Below, one piece after another: positions 6,631 through 12,938 of a stretch of DNA of 12,938 nucleotides; position 1 is the stretch's first letter; each line of letters opens with the position of its first letter. The notes under the pieces were generated by a model. That model did not search any database and was not told the origin of the DNA. It saw only the letters and a program-made list of their open reading frames with translations. This DNA is from Thermohalobaculum sp035513135 (lineage in GTDB: Bacteria > Pseudomonadota > Alphaproteobacteria > Rhodobacterales > Rhodobacteraceae). The position numbers and the translations under genes were made by a program. The stretch lies in NCBI GenBank assembly GCA_035513135.1, contig DATKCQ010000001.1, positions 1 to 12,938 on the forward strand. The letters run 5' to 3'.

Positions 6631-7257
6631 ATGAAGCTCATCATCGCGAGCCCGAGCCCGTTCGCCCGCAAGGTGCGCGTGGCGCTGATCGAGAAGGGTC
6701 TCGCCTTCGAGGAGGTGATGGACGAGCCGTGGTCCGCCACGTCCATGGCGCCCGACTGGAACCCGCTCGGCAGCATCCCGATCCTGCTGCTCGACGACGG
6801 CCGGGCGCTCTATGACAGCCGGGTGATCGAGGCCTATCTCGACACCGTCGCCCCGCCCGCCCTGATCCCCGGGGACCCCGCCGCCCGCATCGCGGCGCTG
6901 CAGGCGGAGGCACTGGCCGACGGCATCGCCGACGCCGCCGTCCTGCTGGTGCTCGAGGAGCACCGCCGCCCCGGCATGCAGAGCGCCGAGTGGCAGGCCC
7001 GCCAGCGCCGCAAGCTCGAGCGCGGCACCGCCGAGCTCGCCCGCCTGCTCGGCGAGCGCGAACACTTCGTCGGCGACACCTTCACCATCGCCGACATCGC
7101 CGCCGCCTCGACGCTGGCCTATCTCGACCTGCGCCGGCCCGAGTTCCACTGGCGCGCGGACCATCCGGCCCTCGCCGCCTTCTCGGACCGCCTCGAGGCG
7201 CGCGAGTCCTTCCGCCGAACGCAGCCCTACGCCCAGACCATCACCCCGGTCGGCTGA
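6631..7257 (+). CDS. Glutathione S-transferase family protein (YibF-like)
   Basis: A 208-residue cytoplasmic protein with a glutathione S-transferase fold; it would bind glutathione for conjugation or thiol exchange, substrate unknown. The N-terminal thioredoxin-like domain (1-78) shows SPSPFARKVR (7-16), which places a Ser near the usual catalytic position, NPLGSIPIL (44-52) with the cis-Pro at 50, and the YDSR motif (61-64), whose Ser binds the gamma-Glu of glutathione. The all-helical C-terminal domain (about 85-200) contains FTIADIAAASTLAYLDLR, the conserved N-capping and hydrophobic-staple segment. The ATG at 6631 begins the usual MKLIIASPSPF start; the ribosome site is weak (GCGAG). The reading frame is open far upstream, but that part lies opposite NDUFS4 and manC. 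The gene is monocistronic, followed by a hairpin repeat and convergent with the cupin gene. Confidence 0.94.
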   Translation: MKLIIASPSPFARKVRVALIEKGLAFEEVMDEPWSATSMAPDWNPLGSIPILLLDDGRALYDSRVIEAYLDTVAPPALIPGDPAARIAALQAEALADGIADAAVLLVLEEHRRPGMQSAEWQARQRRKLERGTAELARLLGEREHFVGDTFTIADIAAASTLAYLDLRRPEFHWRADHPALAAFSDRLEARESFRRTQPYAQTITPVG

Positions 7258-7303
7258 GCCGCATCCCGGCGCGGCACAAGGCGCCGCGGCCGCCGCAGGC
7301 CAG

Positions 7304-7338
7304 CCCCTCTCCCCCCGGGAGAGGGGTTTGGGGAGAGG
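7304..7338. terminator. Bidirectional hairpin / dispersed-repeat-like terminator
   Basis: A perfect 10-bp stem, CCCCTCTCCC (7304-7313) with GGGAGAGGGG (7317-7326), has a CCC loop and is followed by TTT. A second arm, GGGGAGAGG (7330-7338), can pair with 7306-7314 instead. It lies between two convergent genes (GST and cupin), as expected for a shared terminator. The sequence resembles a CCCCTCTCCC...GGGAGAGGGG intergenic repeat that I recall as widely scattered in high-GC proteobacteria, so it may be one copy of a dispersed family. Confidence 0.7.
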
Positions 7339-7382
7339 CCGCGGCAGCGCCCCCTGCCCGGCGGCGCGGCTCCGGCGCGGCT

Positions 7383-7790
7383 TCAGCCTTGCGGCTCCAC
7401 CGCGTACTGCGCGTCGGTGACCTTCTCCATCCACTCGACGTGGGAGCCGTCGAGCGACTCCTGCATGGCGACGTGCACCATGCCGTGGCCGGGCGTAGCG
7501 CCGTGCCAGTGCTTCTCGCCGGGCGGGATCCACACCGTGTCGCCGGGCCGGATCTCGCGCACCGGCCCGCCCTCGGCCTGCACCCTGCCGACGCCCGAGA
7601 GCACGTGCAGGGTCTGGCCGAGCGGGTGGGTGTGCCAGGCGGTGCGCGCGCCCGGCTCGAAGCTCACCCGCGCGGCGCGCAGGCGGGCCGGCTCCGGCGC
7701 CTCGACTATCGGCACCTGCCATACCGTGCCGGTGAACCAGTCGGGGTTGGCCTTGCGCATCGGCGTGTCGCCGATCCGGCGGATGTCCAT
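7383..7790 (-). CDS. Small cupin, Granulicella hydroxynitrile-lyase (GtHNL)-like
   Basis: A 135-residue single-domain cupin, probably Mn2+-binding and cytoplasmic. Cupin motif 1 is GARTAWHTHPLGQTLHVLSG, giving H53, H55 and Q59; motif 2 is PGDTVWIPPGEKHWHGA, giving H94. From memory these four are the metal ligands of the manganese cupin hydroxynitrile lyase from Granulicella tundricola, and A40, V42, H106 and Q110 also match its active-site positions. The start MDIRRIGD, the DWFTGTV segment and the end VTDAQY are typical of that group. Genomes often label it (R)-mandelonitrile lyase, but the natural role is not established; quercetinase-like dioxygenase is an alternative. The ATG at 7790 has GGGAG 6 bases upstream. 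A 12-bp direct repeat lies just upstream. The gene is downstream of the transporter operon but separated by a strong hairpin. Confidence 0.93.
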   Translation of the reverse strand: MDIRRIGDTPMRKANPDWFTGTVWQVPIVEAPEPARLRAARVSFEPGARTAWHTHPLGQTLHVLSGVGRVQAEGGPVREIRPGDTVWIPPGEKHWHGATPGHGMVHVAMQESLDGSHVEWMEKVTDAQYAVEPQG

Positions 7791-7824
7791 GTCGCTCTCC
7801 CTCTCTGCCGCGGGGGCATTCCGA

Positions 7825-7853
7825 GTCGGGGCAGTCCAGTCGTCGGGGCAGTC
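7825..7853. repeat. Direct repeat upstream of the cupin gene
   Basis: GTCGGGGCAGTC occurs at 7825-7836 and again at 7842-7853, a 17-bp period. It lies 35-63 bases before the cupin ATG at 7790, where a promoter or operator would be. No clear -35/-10 pair is visible beside it. It could be a tandem regulator-binding site or a chance duplication. Confidence 0.6.
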
Positions 7854-7863
7854 TAATGCAGAA

Positions 7864-7896
7864 CGCCCGCCCTGCCGACCCCCGGCAGGGCGGGCG
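7864..7896 (-). terminator. Terminator hairpin of the polyamine transporter operon
   Basis: A perfect 14-bp GC-rich stem, CGCCCGCCCTGCCG (7864-7877) with its complement at 7883-7896 and a 5-base loop, lies 15 bases past the stop of the binding protein gene. The downstream T-run on the minus strand is short (GTTCTGCATT), so it may stop transcription only in part or protect the mRNA 3' end. It separates the transporter from the cupin gene. Confidence 0.8.
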
Positions 7897-7911
7897 CGGC
7901 TCTCGCGCCGC

Positions 7912-8946
7912 CTACTTGGTCAGCTCGGTCCAGATGGCGGTGTAGACCTTCTGCACCTCGGGCGGGCAGGTCTGGTTGAACTTCCCGGCGCCGGCCAGCT
8001 CCTCGGGCACGACGATCTCGGGCGCGGTCTTCATCTCCTCGGGCATGAACGGCTCCGATCCCTTGATGCCGTTGGCGTAGCGCGCGAACGACGAGATCAG
8101 CGCCGCGTTCTCCGGCTCCATGATGAAGTTCATGAACAGCTTGGCGTTCTCGACGTTCTGCGCGTCGGCGAGGATCGCCACCGAGTCCATCCAGACCGGG
8201 TAGCCCTCCTGGGGATAGCCGTACTCGACTGACGGGTTCTCCAGCCGTGCCCGGAACGTCGAGCCGTTCCAGTTGACGCTGGCGCGCCACTCGCCCGAGC
8301 CGAGCTTGTCGGTGGTGCCGTAGTCCATCGACAGCCACTTGGGCTTGGCCGCCATCAGCACGTCGCGCGCCCGCTCCAGCGCGTCCATGTCGTCGGTGCA
8401 GCTCTCCGAGCCCACATACATCAGCGTCAGCGCCATCATGTCTTCCATCTCCGGCACGACGTTGACCTTGCCGACCAGCTCGTCGGGCGGGTCGAGGAAG
8501 ATCGCCGAGGTGTTGATGTCGCCCTGGTAGTCCTCGCGGTTCACCGCCACCCCGGTGGTGCCCCACTGCCACGGCACGGTGTAGCGCCGGCCCGGGTCCC
8601 ATTCGGGATCGCGCCAGCGCTCGGCGACGTGCTCGAAGTTCTCCATCTGGTCGGGCCGCGCCTCGAGCAGCAGCCCCTCGGAGACGAAGATCGGCACGTA
8701 GGAATGCGACGGCACCACGATGTCGAAGCCGTGCCCGCCGGCCTTGACCTTGGCCAGCGCCGTGGCGTTGCTGTCGTAGTCGGTGATGGTCACTTCGACA
8801 TCGTGTTCCTGGGAGAACTTCTCGATCAGCTCGGGGTTGGTGTAGTTGCCCCAGTTGAAGATGTTGAGCTCGCCCTCCGCCGCGGCCGGTCCGGCCGCGA
8901 GCACCAGCGCCAGCGCGGTTGCGCTGCCTGTCAGTCGTGTGGTCAT
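7912..8946 (-). CDS. potD: Polyamine-type ABC transporter, periplasmic substrate-binding protein (PotD/PotF-like)
   Basis: Binds putrescine, spermidine or a related cationic ligand in the periplasm and delivers it to the permease pair. Of 344 residues, the signal peptide is 1-23 (MTTRLTGSATALALVLAAGPAAA, a Sec type with Ala-X-Ala cleavage). The mature protein starts EGELNIFNWGNY, typical of the PotD/PotF family, and continues with GFDIVVPSHSYV, PWQWGTTGV and YPVWMDSVAI, which line the ligand site in relatives (the Trp and Asp residues). Two cysteines (C183, C327) could form a disulfide. The ATG at 8946 has the best ribosome site of the operon (GGAGG, 7 bases upstream), fitting the need for excess binding protein. 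It is last in the operon, after a palindromic element, and a strong hairpin follows. The exact ligand cannot be read from sequence. Confidence 0.93.
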   Translation of the reverse strand: MTTRLTGSATALALVLAAGPAAAEGELNIFNWGNYTNPELIEKFSQEHDVEVTITDYDSNATALAKVKAGGHGFDIVVPSHSYVPIFVSEGLLLEARPDQMENFEHVAERWRDPEWDPGRRYTVPWQWGTTGVAVNREDYQGDINTSAIFLDPPDELVGKVNVVPEMEDMMALTLMYVGSESCTDDMDALERARDVLMAAKPKWLSMDYGTTDKLGSGEWRASVNWNGSTFRARLENPSVEYGYPQEGYPVWMDSVAILADAQNVENAKLFMNFIMEPENAALISSFARYANGIKGSEPFMPEEMKTAPEIVVPEELAGAGKFNQTCPPEVQKVYTAIWTELTK

Positions 8947-8977
8947 GGGGTTTCCTCCGTTGTTGTCGGTTTTCAGT

Positions 8978-9084
8978 CTAGAGCCGTTTCGGTGATTCAG
9001 GAACCACCGAAACGGCTCCAGCAGGTTGAGTCACCGCGATTTCCGAGCCGCAAAGTGAGGCCACTTTGCTCGAAATCGCTCTAG
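8978..9084. mobile_element. 107-bp palindromic MITE-like element within the transporter operon
   Basis: It is bounded by CTAGAGC... at the left and ...GCTCTAG at the right (terminal inverted repeats, imperfect to about 13 bp with the adjoining G-TTTCG). Inside are two hairpins: a perfect 14-bp stem (8981-8994 with 9005-9018, 10-base loop) and an imperfect stem of about 18 bp (9036-9057 with 9062-9079). Short matching motifs, GGTGATTCA and TGAGTCACC, also occur. It carries no gene. Its right end supplies the TAG stop codon of the upstream permease gene (9083-9081). Related CTAGAGC palindromes are, from memory, dispersed in alphaproteobacteria. In mRNA it would form two stable hairpins between the second permease and the binding protein. 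Confidence 0.65.
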
Positions 9085-9887
9085 GCTTTTCTGCGGTTGA
9101 GAAGGAAGAAGATCGTCACCGTGACGATCGAGATCGCCAGCAGCGCCGTCGAGATCGCGTTCACCTCGGGCGTGATCTTGCGGCGCAACTGGCCCAGCAT
9201 GTAGGTGGGCAGCGTGTCCTGCCCGGCCGACTTCACCAGCTCGGTGATCACCACGTCGTCGAGCGAGATGACGAAGGCGAGCATCAGCCCGGCGAGAATG
9301 CCCGGCATCAGGAGCGGCAGGGTGACCCGCCGGAAGGTGCGCCATGGCGTGGCGTAGAGGTCGCCCGCGGCAGTCTCGAGCGTCAGGTCCATGCCCTCGA
9401 GCCGCGCCCGGATCGGCAGGTAGGCGAACGGGATGCAGAACGCCGTGTGGGCGATGATCAGGTAGCCGAGCCCGGTGTAGCCGGTGACGATCTTGATCTG
9501 CGCGAACATGATCAGCAGCGCGATGCCGGTGACGATCTCGGGCACCATCAGCGGCTCGTTGATCAGCGCATAGACCATCGTCTGGCCGCGAAAGCGCCGC
9601 CGCCGCGTGGTGCCCAGCGCCGCCATGGTCGCCACCAGCGTCGCGGTCAGCGAGGCGCAGGTCGCCACGATCACCGAGCGGACGGTCGCGTCCTGCACCT
9701 GCCGGTTCTCCCAGGCCGCGGCGTACCATTGCAGCGAGAACCCCTCCCAGTTGGCGATCGACACCCCGGCGTTGAACGAGAACACCACCAGCACCAGGAT
9801 CGGCGCGTAGAGCACGAAAAAGACCGCCAGCGCCACCGTGGCGAAGCCCGGCATGCGCCGGATCGAGAAGCCGCCGCGCTCACTCAC
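9081..9887 (-). CDS. potC: Polyamine-type ABC transporter permease (PotC/PotI-like)
   Basis: One of two inner-membrane permeases of the transporter. Of 268 residues, about six membrane segments are visible, starting with VALAVFFVLYAPILVLVVFSF (18-38), which precedes the FNAGVSIANWEGFSLQWY element typical of the PotC/PotI branch. The cytoplasmic EAA loop that contacts the ATPase is ETAAGDLYATPWRTFRRV (171-188), followed by TLPLLMPGI. The start is GTG at 9887 with GAGG 6 bases upstream; it overlaps the end of the other permease gene by 8 bases, so coupling is likely. The protein ends in NRRKA, and its TAG stop lies in the right end of the palindromic element, so an insertion may have replaced the original tail. 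The length is normal for the family. Confidence 0.93.
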   Translation of the reverse strand: MSERGGFSIRRMPGFATVALAVFFVLYAPILVLVVFSFNAGVSIANWEGFSLQWYAAAWENRQVQDATVRSVIVATCASLTATLVATMAALGTTRRRRFRGQTMVYALINEPLMVPEIVTGIALLIMFAQIKIVTGYTGLGYLIIAHTAFCIPFAYLPIRARLEGMDLTLETAAGDLYATPWRTFRRVTLPLLMPGILAGLMLAFVISLDDVVITELVKSAGQDTLPTYMLGQLRRKITPEVNAISTALLAISIVTVTIFFLLNRRKA

Positions 9888-10808
9888 GGCCGGCCTCGTT
9901 GCGCGCCGCCATGCGCACGTAGAAGATCAGCGCCGCCATGACGATGGCGAGCAGCGTGATCGAGAGCGCCGCCCCCAGCGGCCAGTTGCGCCCCGCCCCG
10001 AACTGCAGCTCGATCAGGTTGCCCAGCATCATGTTCTTGCCGCCCCCCAGCACCCGCGGCGTCACGTAGGCGCCGAGCGAGGGGATGAAAACCAGGATCG
10101 ATCCGGCGATCACGCCCGGTTTCACCAGCGGCAGGATGACCCGCGTGAACACGCGCCACCGCGTGGCGTAGAGGTCGTAGGCCGCCTCGACCAGGCGAAA
10201 GTCGAAGCGCTCCATCGCCGCGTAGACCGGCAGCACCATCAGCGGCAGGTAGACATAGGCCATGCCGAGCAGGATGGCGAAGTCGGTATAGAGCATCTGG
10301 ATCGGCTGGCCGATCAGCCCCAGCCCGATCAGGCCGGTATTGACGATGCCCTCGCTGCGGATCACCTCCATGATCGCGAAGGTGCGGATCAAGAGGTTGG
10401 TCCAGAACGGGATGGTCACCAGGAACAGCCAGACATTGCGCGTCTCGCGCGGCCGCGTGGCGATGAAATAGGCGGTCGGAAAGCCCAGCAGCAGCGTGAT
10501 GATCGTCGTCAGCACGGAAAGGCTCAGCGAGCGCCAGAAGATGCTCAGATGCGCGTCCGCCAGCCCCACCTCGCCGCTGAAGATGTCGCGGTTCAGCAGC
10601 ACGTTGAACCAGGCCTCGGTCGAGAGCTCCCACCTCACCCCGCCATAGTCGCCCGGCGCCAGGAACGAGTAGACCAGCACGATCAGCAGCGGCCCCGAGG
10701 CCGCGAACACCAGGATGATCAGCGCCGGCGTGCACAAGAGCCAGCCCTGCCGCGCGACGCGCCGCCGCGCCGCCTCGACCAGCCCTTGCTGCGGGGCCTC
10801 GCGCTGCA

Positions 10809-10809
<1 letters not shown>
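9880..10809 (-). CDS. potB: Polyamine-type ABC transporter permease (PotB/PotH-like)
   Basis: The partner permease of the transporter, 309 residues. Seen: TM1 at about 22-50 (GWLLCTPALIILVFAASGPLL onward), a periplasmic loop with NVLLNRDIFSGE, and further membrane helices near 95-117, 126-150, 176-198, 230-250 and 278-300. The EAA loop is LVEAAYDLYATRWRVFTRVI (206-225), followed by LPLVKPGVIAG. The PFWTNLLIRTFA block is characteristic of the PotB/PotH branch. The ATG at 10809 overlaps the potA stop by one base (TGATG), and the end overlaps the next permease by 8 bases, so all three are translationally linked. Its long C-terminal half with FIPSLGAYVTPRVLGG is standard for the family. Confidence 0.94.
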
Positions 10810-11975
<1,166 letters not shown>

Positions 11976-12075
11976 GCCCCTTGCCACCCCCCTTGGCGCA
12001 GGCTTGACGCTCGGCGCCCAAAGGCGCAACAACCACCTGAAAACCCGCGCCCGCGCCGCGCCAAGGGAGGAACGC
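11976..12075. promoter_or_regulatory. Divergent regulatory region between potA and mmsA
   Basis: A 100-bp region for two divergent genes. A 10-bp inverted repeat, CCCTTGGCGC (11990-11999) and GCGCCAAGGG (12058-12067), flanks it; the right copy overlaps the ribosome site of mmsA, and a degenerate relative, GCGCCCAAAGG (12015-12025), lies between. TTGACG (12004-12009) could be the -35 of mmsA; the -10 (CAACAA at 12027-12032, 17-bp spacing) is poor. The repeat could be an operator, but the high GC content makes chance pairing possible. There is no gene in this stretch. Confidence 0.4.
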
Positions 12076-12938
12076 ATGTCCAGGGAACTCACCCATTTCA
12101 TCGGCGGCCGCCACGTCCAGGGCACCTCCGGCCGCTTCGCCGACGTCTTCAACCCGGCCACCGGCGAGGTGCAGGCGAAGTGCCCGCTGGCCAGCGCCGC
12201 CGAGGTGCGCGCCGCCGTCGAGAACGCGCGCGCCGCCCAGCCCGCCTGGGCCGCCACCAACCCGCAGCGCCGCGCCCGCGTGATGATGCGCTTCGTCGAG
12301 CTGCTCAACCGCGACATGGACAAGCTCGCCGAGGCGCTCAGCCGCGAGCACGGCAAGACCATCCCCGACGCGCGCGGCGACGTCACCCGCGGCCTCGAGG
12401 TGGCCGAGTTCTGCATCGGCGCGCCGCATCTGCTCAAGGGCGAGTTCACCGTGGACGCCGGCCCCGGCATCGACATGTATTCCCTGCGCCAGCCCGTCGG
12501 CGTCGCCGCCGGCATCACGCCCTTCAACTTCCCGGCCATGATCCCGATGTGGAAGTTCTGCCCGGCCATCGCCGCGGGCAACGCCTTCATTTTGAAGCCC
12601 TCCGAGCGCGACCCCTCGGTGCCGCTGATGCTCGCCGAGCTGATGCTCGAGGCCGGCCTGCCCGAGGGCATCCTCAACGTCGTCCAGGGGGACAAGGAGG
12701 CCGTCGACGCCATCCTCGACGACCCCGACATCGGCGCCATCGGCTTCGTCGGCTCGACCCCGATCGCGCACTACGTCTATGCGCGCGGCACCGAGGCCGG
12801 CAAGCGCGTGCAGGCCTTCGGCGGCGCCAAGAACCACATGATCGTGATGCCCGACGCCGACATGGACCAGGCGGTGGACGCGCTGGTCGGCTCGGCCTAC
12901 GGCGCCGCGGGCGAGCGCTGCATGGCGATCTCGGTCGC
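12076..12938 (+). CDS. mmsA: CoA-acylating (methyl)malonate-semialdehyde dehydrogenase, C-terminus beyond window
   Basis: Oxidises methylmalonate semialdehyde or malonate semialdehyde with NAD+ and CoA, to propionyl-CoA or acetyl-CoA plus CO2. 287 of about 500 residues are present; the frame is open at the right edge. Seen: FNPATGEV (25-32), ITPFNFPAMIP (147-157) with oxyanion Asn 151, LKPSERDP (173-180), GFVGSTPI (223-230), FGGAKNH (248-254), where ordinary aldehyde dehydrogenases carry the general-base Glu, and the catalytic Cys 282 in GERCMAISV. R281, just before the Cys, and R105 in VTRG match the arginines that bind the substrate carboxylate in this family, from memory. The ATG at 12076 has a strong GGGAGG ribosome site. 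It is divergent from the polyamine transporter. Which substrate it uses (valine and inositol, or beta-alanine, catabolism) cannot be decided from sequence. Confidence 0.95.
   Translation, partial: MSRELTHFIGGRHVQGTSGRFADVFNPATGEVQAKCPLASAAEVRAAVENARAAQPAWAATNPQRRARVMMRFVELLNRDMDKLAEALSREHGKTIPDARGDVTRGLEVAEFCIGAPHLLKGEFTVDAGPGIDMYSLRQPVGVAAGITPFNFPAMIPMWKFCPAIAAGNAFILKPSERDPSVPLMLAELMLEAGLPEGILNVVQGDKEAVDAILDDPDIGAIGFVGSTPIAHYVYARGTEAGKRVQAFGGAKNHMIVMPDADMDQAVDALVGSAYGAAGERCMAISV

Noticed and set aside
6430..7722. Upstream extension of the NDUFS4-like frame to 7722
   Set aside because: It is antisense to the GST gene and runs through the terminator and tandem repeats; the 103-residue form matches the family.
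11976..12740. Upstream extension of the potA frame to an ATG at 12740, giving a 643-residue protein
   Set aside because: The extra part lies opposite mmsA, crosses the divergent promoter region and shows no domain; the ABC fold is complete without it.

Overview
The window is chromosomal, very GC-rich DNA that looks alphaproteobacterial. The main pointers are an NDUFS4-type complex I accessory subunit (in bacteria essentially alphaproteobacterial), a DUF4170 gene next to cysQ and kdtA, strong GC bias at third codon positions, and a periplasmic polyamine-binding protein together with Kdo transferase, which imply a Gram-negative envelope. I cannot name the genus. I saw no phage, plasmid, toxin-antitoxin, CRISPR, tRNA or rRNA genes, and the gene content is mostly housekeeping and transport.

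Layout. (1) 1-4179, minus strand: a tightly packed run read right to left as MAPEG protein, pmbA/tldE, cysQ-like phosphatase, DUF4170 protein, kdtA/waaA (running off the left edge). Junctions are 10 bp or less, overlapping, or about 60 bp, so this is probably one operon ending in lipid A/Kdo assembly. (2) 4180-4277: a short divergent promoter region. (3) 4278-4601, plus: an unrecognised 107-residue protein. (4) 4639-6429, minus: NDUFS4-like subunit, then manC (mannose-1-phosphate guanylyltransferase/mannose-6-phosphate isomerase). (5) 6430-6630: a divergent intergenic region with a 4 x 13-bp tandem repeat. (6) 6631-7257, plus: a glutathione S-transferase, followed by a hairpin repeat/terminator. 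(7) 7383-7790, minus: a small Mn-cupin of the Granulicella hydroxynitrile-lyase type, with a 12-bp direct repeat upstream. (8) 7860-11975, minus: a complete polyamine-type ABC transporter operon in the order ATPase, permease, permease, binding protein. A 107-bp palindromic MITE-like element lies between the second permease and the binding protein, and a strong terminator hairpin ends the operon. (9) 12076 to the right edge, plus: a CoA-acylating (methyl)malonate-semialdehyde dehydrogenase transcribed divergently from the transporter.

How the genes could work together. Polyamine import (potA, B, C and D homologues) divergent from a malonate-semialdehyde dehydrogenase suggests a uptake-plus-catabolism unit, because polyamine breakdown can yield beta-alanine and then malonate semialdehyde. 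This is inference from adjacency. The left operon combines envelope synthesis (kdtA) with 3'-phosphoadenosine phosphate or inositol-phosphate clearance and the TldD/E protease partner, an arrangement I recall from other alphaproteobacteria.

I found no convincing new biological system. The points most worth a second look are the palindromic element that supplies the stop codon of the potC-like permease, the absent conventional start codon of potA, the tandem 15-bp repeat that begins at the pmbA start codon, and the conserved hydroxynitrile-lyase-like active site in the cupin.
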